A model generated the notes under the pieces. It was not told the DNA's origin. It saw only the letters and a program-made list of their open reading frames with translations, and made no database searches. The position numbers were made by a program, and so were the translations under genes. A stretch of 64,000 nucleotides of DNA, taken from the NCBI GenBank assembly GCA_947652735.1, contig CANTEG010000011.1:1-64000 (forward strand), given 5' to 3'. Below, one piece after another: positions 36,980-44,973 of this stretch; the first letter of the stretch is position 1; every line of letters starts with the position of its first letter. The stretch is from an uncultured Lachnospiraceae bacterium. Its GTDB lineage: Bacteria; Bacillota; Clostridia; Lachnospirales; Lachnospiraceae.

Positions 36980-38161
36980 ATGGATTACAAAATGTTTCTG
37001 ATAAAATATGCTGAGATAGGAACAAAGGGAAAAAACAGATATGTGTTTGAGGAAGTCATGTGTAAGCGTATGCGTGCAAGATTGAAGCCACTTGGAGATT
37101 TTGAGGTAAGGCGTGAGTACGGAAGAATATACGTGGAAGCATTTTCGGATTATGATTATGACGACGTGATGGGCGTTCTTGGCACGGTGTTTGGAATCGT
37201 GGGCATATGTCCCGTGAAGGTAGTGGAAGATACGGCATTTGACAATCTGGCTAAGGAAGTTGTGTCATATGTGAAAGAGGAATACGGAAATAAACAGATG
37301 ACATTTAAGGTGGGAGCAAGGCGAAATGACAAGAGCTACCCAAAGTCCTCCATGGAAATAAATTGTGATATGGGAGCTGCAATTTTAGACGCCTTTGACA
37401 ATATGTCAGTGGATGTACATAATCCTGACGTAATGATTAATATAGAAGTAAGAAATGTTGCTTACATATATTCAAAGACGGTTCCGGGACCAGGCGGACT
37501 TCCTGTTGGAACAAATGGCAAGGGAATGGCACTTTTGTCGGGGGGAATAGACAGTCCTGTTGCCGCTTACATGATAGCAAAGCGGGGCGTTGAGATTGAG
37601 GCTGTATATTTTCATGCACCGCCGTATACGAGTGAGAGGGCAAAGCAAAAGGTAATTGACCTTGCAACTATTGTGTCAGGGTATTCAGGACCTATAAAAT
37701 TGCATATCATTAATTTTACGGATATCCAGCTCGCAATATATGATAACTGTCCACATGATGAGCTTACAATCATTATGAAACGGTTAATGTACAAAATGGC
37801 AGAGGAGCTTGCACTTCGCGAGGACTGCCAGTGCATTATAACAGGAGAAAGCATAGGTCAGGTGTCAAGCCAGACATCACAAAGTCTTTATGTTATAAAT
37901 ACAGCGATAAGCGAACTTCCTGTTTTTAGACCATGCATAGGACTTGACAAGCAAGAGATTATTGATATATCAGAAAAGATAGGGACATACGAAACTTCAA
38001 TTCTCCCATATGAGGATTGTTGCACCACATTTGTTGCAAAGCATCCTGTTACAAGACCGAAACTTGAGCAGATACTGAAATCTGAGGAGGCACTCAAGGG
38101 AAAACTTGAGGGGCTTTACGAAAAGGCAATGAATGATATTCAAATTGTACATTGCAGATAA
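36980..38161 (+). CDS. thiI: tRNA 4-thiouridine synthetase (no rhodanese domain)
   Basis: A 393-residue protein with an NFLD/THUMP RNA-binding N-terminus (about residues 1-165) and an adenylating PP-loop domain, LLSGGIDSPVAAYMIAKRG (near 183-201). It activates U8 of tRNA and accepts sulfur from the upstream desulfurase. It lacks the C-terminal rhodanese-like domain of the E. coli form, the usual state in Firmicutes, where a dedicated desulfurase delivers sulfur. A role in thiazole synthesis for thiamine is less likely without that domain. Confidence 0.95.
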   Translation: MDYKMFLIKYAEIGTKGKNRYVFEEVMCKRMRARLKPLGDFEVRREYGRIYVEAFSDYDYDDVMGVLGTVFGIVGICPVKVVEDTAFDNLAKEVVSYVKEEYGNKQMTFKVGARRNDKSYPKSSMEINCDMGAAILDAFDNMSVDVHNPDVMINIEVRNVAYIYSKTVPGPGGLPVGTNGKGMALLSGGIDSPVAAYMIAKRGVEIEAVYFHAPPYTSERAKQKVIDLATIVSGYSGPIKLHIINFTDIQLAIYDNCPHDELTIIMKRLMYKMAEELALREDCQCIITGESIGQVSSQTSQSLYVINTAISELPVFRPCIGLDKQEIIDISEKIGTYETSILPYEDCCTTFVAKHPVTRPKLEQILKSEEALKGKLEGLYEKAMNDIQIVHCR

Positions 38162-38182
38162 ATATATGATTGGGAGAAAGAC

Positions 38183-40324
38183 ATGAATATAATAAAGATA
38201 ATAGCAGAAGAACTTTCGGTAAAGGAGTGGCAGGTCGAAAAGACAATAGAGCTGATTGATGATGGAAACACAATACCCTTTATCTCAAGGTACAGGAAAG
38301 AGGTAACAGGCTCGTTAAATGATGAACAGCTTCGAAGTCTGGATGAAAGACTTACATATCTGAGAAACCTTGATGAGAAGAAAACACAGGTGCTTGCAAC
38401 CATAGAGGAACAGGGAAAGCTTACAGATGAGCTAAGGAAGCAGATAGAGGATGCGATGACCCTTGTTGCAGTTGAGGATTTATACAGACCGTATAGACCA
38501 AAAAGAAGAACAAAGGCGACAATTGCCAAGGAAAAGGGCTTAGAGGGGCTTTCGGTCATCATTTCCCTTGCCATGACGCAAAGGACAATAGAGGAGGAAG
38601 CAAAGGCATACATTTCCGAGGAAAAGGGCGTTCTTTCCGTGGAGGAGGCAATTGAGGGAGCAAAGGATATACTTGCTGAAATCTATGCCGATGATGCAGA
38701 AATCAGAACGAGAGTAAGAGAGCTTACGAGAAGTAAGGGAAAGCTTAAGTCGCAGGCAAAGGATAAAGAGGCAAAATCTGTCTATGAGATGTACTATGAT
38801 TTTGAGGAAAATGTAAAAAGTGCGGTGGGCTACAGAATACTTGCAATCAACAGGGGTGAGGCAGAAAAGATATTGACCGTAAAAATTGAAGCCCCTGTCG
38901 ATGATATCATTGCATACCTGAACAAAAAAATTATTAAAAAACCAAACCATGACAGTGCAAAATATATTTCTGAGGCTGTATGCGACAGCTATGAGAGACT
39001 GATTGCACCGTCTATTGAGCGGGAGATAAGAAATGAGCTGACGGATATGGCGGAGGAGGGAGCAATCTCCGTGTTTGGCAAAAATCTCCATCAGCTTTTG
39101 ATGCAGCCGCCTGTGGCAGGTCAGACAGTTCTTGGCTGGGACCCTGCGTTTCGGACAGGATGTAAGCTTGCCGTTGTTGACCCGACGGGAAAGGTTCTTG
39201 ACACGGTTGTTATTTACCCTACGGCTCCACAAAATAAGGTGGAGCAGGCAAAGCAGGTGCTGAAAAAGCTGATAGATAAGTACAAAATTACACTGATATC
39301 ACTTGGAAACGGAACTGCAAGCCGCGAGTCGGAGATGGTTATCGTTGAGTTGTTAAAGGAAATTAAGGCTGACGTCAAATATGTTATAGTAAATGAGGCA
39401 GGCGCATCCGTATATTCGGCAAGTAAGCTTGCCACTGAGGAATTCCCGAATTTTGATGTGGGACAAAGAAGTGCCGCATCTATAGCAAGGAGAATACAGG
39501 ATCCTCTTGCAGAGCTTGTTAAAATCGACCCGAAATCCATAGGAGTCGGACAGTATCAGCATGACATGAACCAGAAAAATCTGGGAAATGCACTGTCCGC
39601 AGTTGTGGAGGACTGTGTAAACAGTGTTGGAGTAGACTTAAATACAGCGTCAGCATCCCTTTTAGAATATATTTCGGGAATAAATAAGACTCTTGCAAAA
39701 AATATTGTATCTTATAGGGAAGAAAATGGAACATTTAAAAACAGGAAAGAGCTTTTGAAGGTTCCGAAGCTTGGACCAAAGGCATACGAGCAGTGTGCAG
39801 GCTTTCTTAGAATACACAGTGGTGATGAGATATTAGACAACACAAGCGTACATCCGGAAAGCTACAATGCCGCAAAGGCACTGATGTCAAAAATTGGTCT
39901 TAGCGAGGAGGATATCAAGTGCGGCGGTAAGAAAAATATAGGCAAAATGGTCGGTGACAGTGCCGCCATTGCAAAGGAGCTTGAAATAGGAGAGCCGACC
40001 CTTAAGGACATCGTTAAGGAGCTTGAAAAACCAGGACGTGACCCGAGGGAAGAGCTTGACAAGCCTATCCTTAGAAGTGACGTTCTTGAAATGAAAGACC
40101 TTACAGAGGGTATGCAGCTTAAGGGAACGGTAAGAAATGTTATAGACTTTGGTGCGTTTGTAGATATCGGCGTTCACCAGGATGGATTGGTACATATTTC
40201 CAAGATGACAAAGAAGTTTATCAAACATCCCCTTGAGGCTGTTTCTGTTGGGGATATTGTTGATGTAACGGTGATTGGCATTGATTTGGAGAAAAAAAGA
40301 ATACAGTTGTCAATGATAGAATGA
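38183..40324 (+). CDS. tex: Tex-family RNA-binding protein
   Basis: A 713-residue nucleic-acid-binding protein. N-terminal helical Tex domain (FISRYRKE, DLYRPYRPKRRT), YqgF/RNase-H-like domain (WDPAFRTGCKLAVVD near residue 315), a helix-hairpin-helix pair (VGVDLNTAS...LLEYISG) and a C-terminal S1 domain (GMQLKGTVRNVIDFGAFVDI near 640). Tex proteins bind RNA and are linked to transcription and ribosome processes. GGGAGAA precedes the ATG. Its stop codon overlaps the cysS ribosome binding site region. Confidence 0.95.
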   Translation: MNIIKIIAEELSVKEWQVEKTIELIDDGNTIPFISRYRKEVTGSLNDEQLRSLDERLTYLRNLDEKKTQVLATIEEQGKLTDELRKQIEDAMTLVAVEDLYRPYRPKRRTKATIAKEKGLEGLSVIISLAMTQRTIEEEAKAYISEEKGVLSVEEAIEGAKDILAEIYADDAEIRTRVRELTRSKGKLKSQAKDKEAKSVYEMYYDFEENVKSAVGYRILAINRGEAEKILTVKIEAPVDDIIAYLNKKIIKKPNHDSAKYISEAVCDSYERLIAPSIEREIRNELTDMAEEGAISVFGKNLHQLLMQPPVAGQTVLGWDPAFRTGCKLAVVDPTGKVLDTVVIYPTAPQNKVEQAKQVLKKLIDKYKITLISLGNGTASRESEMVIVELLKEIKADVKYVIVNEAGASVYSASKLATEEFPNFDVGQRSAASIARRIQDPLAELVKIDPKSIGVGQYQHDMNQKNLGNALSAVVEDCVNSVGVDLNTASASLLEYISGINKTLAKNIVSYREENGTFKNRKELLKVPKLGPKAYEQCAGFLRIHSGDEILDNTSVHPESYNAAKALMSKIGLSEEDIKCGGKKNIGKMVGDSAAIAKELEIGEPTLKDIVKELEKPGRDPREELDKPILRSDVLEMKDLTEGMQLKGTVRNVIDFGAFVDIGVHQDGLVHISKMTKKFIKHPLEAVSVGDIVDVTVIGIDLEKKRIQLSMIE

Positions 40325-40332
40325 GGTGTAAT

Positions 40333-41742
40333 ATGAAAATTTTTAACACATTAACAAGAAAGAAAGATGAATTTAAGCCGATAAATGAGGGCAAGGTAGG
40401 AATCTATGTATGCGGTCCCACCGTATATGATTATATTCACATAGGAAATGCAAGACCTATGATTGTTTTTGATACGTTAAGGCGGTATTTTGAGTATAAG
40501 GGATACGAGGTTAATTATGTATCTAACTTTACGGATGTTGATGATAAAATAATCAAAAAGGCAATTGAGGAAGGCATTGACGCAAAAGAAGTATCTGAAA
40601 AATTTATTGGAGAATGCAAAAAGGATATGGCAGCCCTTAATGTCAGGGAGGCAAGTGTTCATCCAAAGGCAACCGAGGAAATCGATGATATGATAGCCAT
40701 GGTTGAGACGTTGATAGAAAAGGAATATGCGTACGAGGTAAACGGTACAGTTTATTTCAGAACAAGAAAATTTTCTGATTACGGCAAGCTGTCAAAGAAA
40801 AATCTGGATGACTTAAAAAGCGGTAATAGGGAGCTTCTTGTGTCGGGAGAGGATGAGAAAGAAGACCCGCTGGATTTCGTTTTGTGGAAGCCGAAGAAGG
40901 AGGGAGAGCCGTCATGGGAGTCACCATGGGGTGACGGAAGACCAGGGTGGCATCTGGAATGTTCGGTTATGTCCAAAAAATATATCGGTGATGTTATCGA
41001 TATACATGCAGGTGGAGAGGACCTGATATTTCCGCACCATGAAAATGAGATAGCCCAAAGTGAGGCGGCAAACGGAACCGAGTTTGCAAGATACTGGATG
41101 CACAACGGTTTCTTAAAGATAAACAATGAGAAAATGTCAAAGTCTTTGGGGAACTTTTTTACGGTCAGAGAAATCGGTGAGAAATATAACCTTCAGGTTA
41201 TAAGATTTTTTATGCTGTCGGCACATTACAGAAGTCCGCTTAACTTTTCAGCAGAGCTTGTTGAGGCATCAAAGAGCGGGCTGGATAGAATAAAAACAGG
41301 TGCACTTCATCTTGAGGAGGCAGCAGCCGCAGGAAAAGATGGGGAAATGACAGAGGCAGAACAGGAACATGCTGCCATGATAGATAAGCTTGTAACAAAA
41401 TATGAGGAAGCAATGGAGGATGACCTGAATACGGCAGATGCCATTTCTGTTATATTCGAGCTGATTAAACACACCAATACTACAGTGAAGACAGGTGAGT
41501 CCACCAAGGCATATGTGGAACAGGCATATAATATATTATGTAAACTTACAGATGTGCTTGGTATAAGCTTAAAGGAGGAGGCTGTACTCTTAGATGATGA
41601 GATTGAAAACCTTATTCAGGAGAGACAGGAGGCAAGAAAGGCAAAGAATTTTGCACGTGCCGATGAGATAAGGGATTTGCTTACGGAAAAGGGGATTATC
41701 CTTGAGGATACAAGAGAGGGAGTCAGATGGAAAAGAGCATAG
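40333..41742 (+). CDS. cysS: cysteinyl-tRNA synthetase
   Basis: A 469-residue class I synthetase. HIGH motif HIGNA (near residue 34), KMSKSLGN (near 268), and zinc ligands Cys in YVCGPTVYD, Cys in LECSVMSK and His in FPHHENE. I prefer the ATG at 40333, which follows GAGGTG, over the ATG at 40321, which overlaps the tex stop codon. It overlaps mrnC by 16 bases. The cysS-mrnC-rlmB-sigH order is the classic Firmicute arrangement. Confidence 0.97.
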   Translation: MKIFNTLTRKKDEFKPINEGKVGIYVCGPTVYDYIHIGNARPMIVFDTLRRYFEYKGYEVNYVSNFTDVDDKIIKKAIEEGIDAKEVSEKFIGECKKDMAALNVREASVHPKATEEIDDMIAMVETLIEKEYAYEVNGTVYFRTRKFSDYGKLSKKNLDDLKSGNRELLVSGEDEKEDPLDFVLWKPKKEGEPSWESPWGDGRPGWHLECSVMSKKYIGDVIDIHAGGEDLIFPHHENEIAQSEAANGTEFARYWMHNGFLKINNEKMSKSLGNFFTVREIGEKYNLQVIRFFMLSAHYRSPLNFSAELVEASKSGLDRIKTGALHLEEAAAAGKDGEMTEAEQEHAAMIDKLVTKYEEAMEDDLNTADAISVIFELIKHTNTTVKTGESTKAYVEQAYNILCKLTDVLGISLKEEAVLLDDEIENLIQERQEARKAKNFARADEIRDLLTEKGIILEDTREGVRWKRA

Positions 41743-42161
41743 ATTCCATAATTGATATAAAGGATATTGCGGGTAATGTAAATCCGTACCAGTATTCACC
41801 CCTTGCACTTGCGTATATTGGTGACAGTGTTCTTGATTTGCTTGTGAAACGATATTTTGTTTTGACTACAAATAAGCAGACCTATAAGTACCATAAGGAT
41901 GTGACCAATATTGTAAAGGCTGTTAATCAGGCGGACTTTATAGATAAAATATTGTCTGAGCTAAAGGATGATGAGGCAGACATTTACAAGCGGGGAAGAA
42001 ATACAACGACCCATTCAAAGGCTAAAAATGCCACAGTAAGCCAGTATAGAAAAGCAACGGGGCTGGAGGCACTGATGGGCTATTTGTACCTAAAGGGTGA
42101 TACGGAGCGGTTGGATTACTTTGTTGGAAAAATGATAGACAGGTACATGAAAAAGGAATAA
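41727..42161 (+). CDS. mrnC: Mini-ribonuclease III
   Basis: A 144-residue dimeric RNase III catalytic domain with no dsRNA-binding domain, which matures 23S rRNA in Firmicutes. The acidic motif is LALAYIGDSVLDLLVKRY (about residues 27-44), and GLEALMGYLYL (near 110) supplies the second metal-binding cluster. The start overlaps the end of cysS, implying translational coupling. Confidence 0.95.
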   Translation: MEKSIDSIIDIKDIAGNVNPYQYSPLALAYIGDSVLDLLVKRYFVLTTNKQTYKYHKDVTNIVKAVNQADFIDKILSELKDDEADIYKRGRNTTTHSKAKNATVSQYRKATGLEALMGYLYLKGDTERLDYFVGKMIDRYMKKE

Positions 42162-42210
42162 AAGCATTTACGAAAGGATGTATGCACGATTTGGCATACA
42201 GGTATTTAAG

Positions 42211-42960
42211 ATGAGCGATAACAATGACAGTTCCCATGTGATTGAGGGAAGAAATGCAGTGCTTGAAGCATTTCGGGCAGGAAAAACAATAGATAAGCTG
42301 TATATGCAGGAGGGCTTGAAGGACAGTGTGGCAAGCTCTATATTAAGGGCGGCAAAAAAACATGATACGATAGTAAACTTTGTTGCGAAAGAGAAGCTTG
42401 ACCAGATGTCTGAGACAAAGAAGCATCAGGGCGCAATAGCAATCTGTGCGGCATATGAGTACTCTGATATTGAGGACATATTTGTAAAGGCAGAGGCAGC
42501 AGGTGAACCGCCGTTTATCTTTATTCTTGATGAGATAGAGGACCCACACAATTTAGGTGCCATAATAAGAACGGCAAATTTGTGTGGTGCCCACGGTGTT
42601 ATCATCCCAAAAAGACGGGCGGCAGGACTTACCGCAACAGTTGTAAAGGCTTCAGCGGGAGCCATCAATTACACCCCTGTTGTCAAGGTTACAAATATCG
42701 GAAAGACAATCGATGAGCTGAAAGAAAGAGGCATGTGGTTTGCATGTGCCGATATGGATGGGGAAGTCATGTACAAATGCAATCTTACAGGTGCTATCGG
42801 TTTGGTAATAGGTAATGAGGGAAGCGGAGTAAGCAGACTTGTGAAGGAAAAGTGTGACTATGTGGTTTCAATTCCCATGAAGGGCGATATTGACTCGCTG
42901 AATGCATCTGTGGCAGCAGGTATTCTTGCCTACGAGGTAGTGAGGCAGAACATGTCCTAA
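42211..42960 (+). CDS. rlmB: 23S rRNA 2'-O-methyltransferase, TrmH/RlmB family
   Basis: A 249-residue SPOUT methyltransferase. N-terminal substrate-binding domain (VIEGRNAVLEAF), then the knotted SAM domain with LDEIEDPHNLGAIIRTA, VIGNEGSGVS and IPMKGDIDSLNASVAAGI. It methylates a guanosine of 23S rRNA (G2251 in E. coli). The start is uncertain. The ATG at 42211 has an AGGT upstream, whereas the in-frame ATG at 42178 directly abuts AAAGG with no spacing. The NYN-domain gene often found between rlmB and sigH is absent. Confidence 0.92.
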   Translation: MSDNNDSSHVIEGRNAVLEAFRAGKTIDKLYMQEGLKDSVASSILRAAKKHDTIVNFVAKEKLDQMSETKKHQGAIAICAAYEYSDIEDIFVKAEAAGEPPFIFILDEIEDPHNLGAIIRTANLCGAHGVIIPKRRAAGLTATVVKASAGAINYTPVVKVTNIGKTIDELKERGMWFACADMDGEVMYKCNLTGAIGLVIGNEGSGVSRLVKEKCDYVVSIPMKGDIDSLNASVAAGILAYEVVRQNMS

Positions 42961-43004
42961 GGACTAGAAAGCAGACGGATTCCGTAATACGAAAGGGTTT
43001 ATCA

Positions 43005-43595
43005 ATGGATTACAGCAGGCAGAGTGACAATGAAATAATTAAGCGTATTTCTGACGGGGATGACGATGCCTTGGAATTTATGATGAAAAAGTACGGAAGT
43101 CTCGTAAAAAAGGAAATACGAACCGTATATATTATTGGTGCAGAGACAGAGGATTTGGTTCAGGAGGGCATGATTGGACTGTTTAAGGCAATCAAGGACT
43201 TTGAGCCTGACAAGGGGGCAAGCTTTCCTACATTTGCAACTCTTTGTATAAAGCGACAGATAAAAACTGCAATCACTGCATCTAACAGACAAAAGCACAA
43301 GCCACTTAACACCTATATTTCCATATATGCTGAATCAAATGAAAAGGGGACACTGCTCGGAGAGGATATTGCAGATACAAAGGATGACGCAAATCCTGAG
43401 AAGCTTGTTCTTGTAAGGGAAAGAAACAATGTGCTGAATGAGAGGATTGCATCTGAGCTAAGCAGTCTTGAGCGAAAGGTGCTGAAGCTTTACCTTGACG
43501 GATTATCCTATGCAGACATTGCAGCTGCACTTTCCAAAACAGAAAAATCCGTTGATAATGCACTTTGGAGAATTCGCAGTAAGCTTTCAAAATAA
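43005..43595 (+). CDS. sigH: RNA polymerase sigma-H (early sporulation/stationary phase)
   Basis: A 196-residue sigma-70-family factor. Region 2 includes EDLVQEGMIGLFKAIKDFEP (near residues 47-66) and FATLCIKRQI. Region 4 is LSSLERKVLKLYLDGLSYAD with a helix-turn-helix to the C-terminus. Its place after cysS-mrnC-rlmB is the standard sigH location. It supports a spore-forming ancestry, though no other sporulation gene is in the window. AAAGGG precedes the ATG. Confidence 0.93.
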   Translation: MDYSRQSDNEIIKRISDGDDDALEFMMKKYGSLVKKEIRTVYIIGAETEDLVQEGMIGLFKAIKDFEPDKGASFPTFATLCIKRQIKTAITASNRQKHKPLNTYISIYAESNEKGTLLGEDIADTKDDANPEKLVLVRERNNVLNERIASELSSLERKVLKLYLDGLSYADIAAALSKTEKSVDNALWRIRSKLSK

Positions 43596-43599
43596 TTAC

Positions 43600-43628
43600 T
43601 TGACATGATATTGCAAATAAAGTATTAT
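43600..43628 (+). promoter_or_regulatory. promoter of tRNA-Thr
   Basis: Perfect TTGACA (43600-43605), a 17-base spacer and TATTAT (43623-43628), beginning 5 bases after the sigH stop codon. It mirrors the tRNA-Gly promoter at the left edge. Confidence 0.85.
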
Positions 43629-43655
43629 CATGTCTGTATTAAAATTTAATACGGT

Positions 43656-43728
43656 GCTGGCGTGGCACAGTCGGTAGCGCACCTCATTGGTAGTGAGGAG
43701 GTCACGGGTTCGATTCCCGTCGCTAGCT
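43656..43728 (+). tRNA. tRNA-Thr (GGT)
   Basis: A 73-base cloverleaf: acceptor GCTGGCG with CGCTAGC (one G-U), D-arm, anticodon stem CCTCA/TGAGG around TTGGTAG (anticodon GGT), and a T-arm with GGTTCGATTCC. CCA is not encoded. It has its own promoter and terminator. Confidence 0.93.
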
Positions 43729-43736
43729 TTACTTAG

Positions 43737-43772
43737 AAAAACTCATGAACCGTAAAAAGTTCGTGAGTTTTT
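43737..43772 (+). terminator. terminator of tRNA-Thr
   Basis: AAAACTCATGAAC pairs with GTTCGTGAGTTTT (one mismatch) and is followed by further Ts. The bases from here to 43944 hold no gene I can support. They contain the ribosome binding site GGAGGT for the next gene. Confidence 0.85.
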
Positions 43773-43944
43773 ATTTTGTTACAGAAATTCCTGATATATT
43801 ACGGCATTTATATGAAATCTTACATTTTTTGTTAGTGTTTGTTTCATGTAGCAGATGTTATGATATATGCAACATAAGAAATGTTTTCGGAAATGCTGTT
43901 GAAGAAACAAAAATTTTTTATAACCGAAACGGAGGTATATCATA

Positions 43945-44790
43945 ATGATGAAAAACAAAAAGGGCATCGTGACAGGATTGACAATATTATTGGCATCCAT
44001 GCTGATAGCGGCAGTCATTTATATGATGATTGGAAGAAAAAAGACGGATTATGATTTTACGGTTCCTAATTATTACAGCCTTGCACAATATAATTATGAC
44101 GGTGATTTTCAAGAATTTTATCAGGATAGTTATGATTGGTATAAATCCATAGAAGATAAAGAAGGTGTATATATAATAAATACATCATACAACAGTGCTG
44201 AGATGCTGCAAATTTGGAGAGATGGGGAGGTATATCATAATGTGCCTGATACCCCTTTTTGGGAGTTCACGGTCTCACCTTCTTATCTTAAGCAGATGAA
44301 TATAAACTTAGAGGAAGAAAATTTAAATGCTGCAGCTTCCGGGGTAAGGCTGTATTTAGTACCGGATACGATGCCGGATACTGAATATGAAATAATGCGT
44401 GCTTACTTGGAGGAAACAGCTTTGTATGCAGTGGAGCAAAGCAGGATAAAAACAAATTTTGTAGAAAACAAGGAAGTGAAAGTTATAAGATATACACCAA
44501 CAGACTCTTATTTCACATGGACATCTGAAAGCGGTGAGCCAATTACGGATGATGCCCCCATTTTATATGTCTGCACACCAGAAAATATGAAGTATTATGA
44601 GAGTGAAAGTTTAATTGCAACAGGGGTTGACAGCTATATTAAGTTTTTAAATAAAGATATTATGGAGGATTTAACGAAAGACAATCATTTAACAAAGTAT
44701 AATCTTACATTTACATCGTCAAATGAAATATATAAAAAAGCTGCCAAATATGATTTGGTTGATTCGGGAATTGATAAAGTTTTTGAATAA
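43945..44790 (+). CDS. membrane-anchored extracytoplasmic protein of unknown function
   Basis: A 281-residue protein with an N-terminal signal anchor (about residues 8-29), the rest extracellular. The segment FTVSPSYLKQMNI, then RLYLVPDT and PILYVCTPENM, faintly recalls the extracellular loop of bacteriocin-associated (DUF1430-like) membrane proteins, but the multi-span permease part of those proteins is missing and the resemblance is weak. GGAGGT precedes the ATG. A strong terminator follows, so it is a single-gene unit. No function is assigned. Confidence 0.6.
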   Translation: MMKNKKGIVTGLTILLASMLIAAVIYMMIGRKKTDYDFTVPNYYSLAQYNYDGDFQEFYQDSYDWYKSIEDKEGVYIINTSYNSAEMLQIWRDGEVYHNVPDTPFWEFTVSPSYLKQMNINLEEENLNAAASGVRLYLVPDTMPDTEYEIMRAYLEETALYAVEQSRIKTNFVENKEVKVIRYTPTDSYFTWTSESGEPITDDAPILYVCTPENMKYYESESLIATGVDSYIKFLNKDIMEDLTKDNHLTKYNLTFTSSNEIYKKAAKYDLVDSGIDKVFE

Positions 44791-44802
44791 AAGAGGAAAC
44801 GA

Positions 44803-44847
44803 ACACGATTTTTGTAATATCCATATATTGCAAAAATCGTGTTTTTT
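44803..44847 (+). terminator. terminator after the unknown membrane protein
   Basis: ACACGATTTTTGTAATAT pairs with a near-perfect complement ending CAAAAATCGTGT, followed by TTTTTT. Confidence 0.85.
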
Positions 44848-44899
44848 CTGTGTTTTTTTACATTTTGTACAAAAAAATGATGCAATATACTAAATCTTG

Positions 44900-44908
44900 T
44901 GTTATAAT
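44900..44908 (+). promoter_or_regulatory. extended -10 promoter of the glucosaminidase/cohesin unit
   Basis: TGT-TATAAT (44900-44908), with no good -35 at the expected distance. It lies about 65 bases before the start at 44974. Confidence 0.5.
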
Positions 44909-44973
44909 TTATTTCGTATAGTTTTACTTTGGTTTACATAATTTAATACACACAAATTATGAGGAGAGATAGC

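Noticed and set aside
42948-42964. A 14-base match between the rlmB 3' end and the hairpin repeat near 27552-27565
   Set aside because: It is short, overlaps coding sequence and a stop codon, and lacks the rest of the repeat, so chance is the simpler reading.
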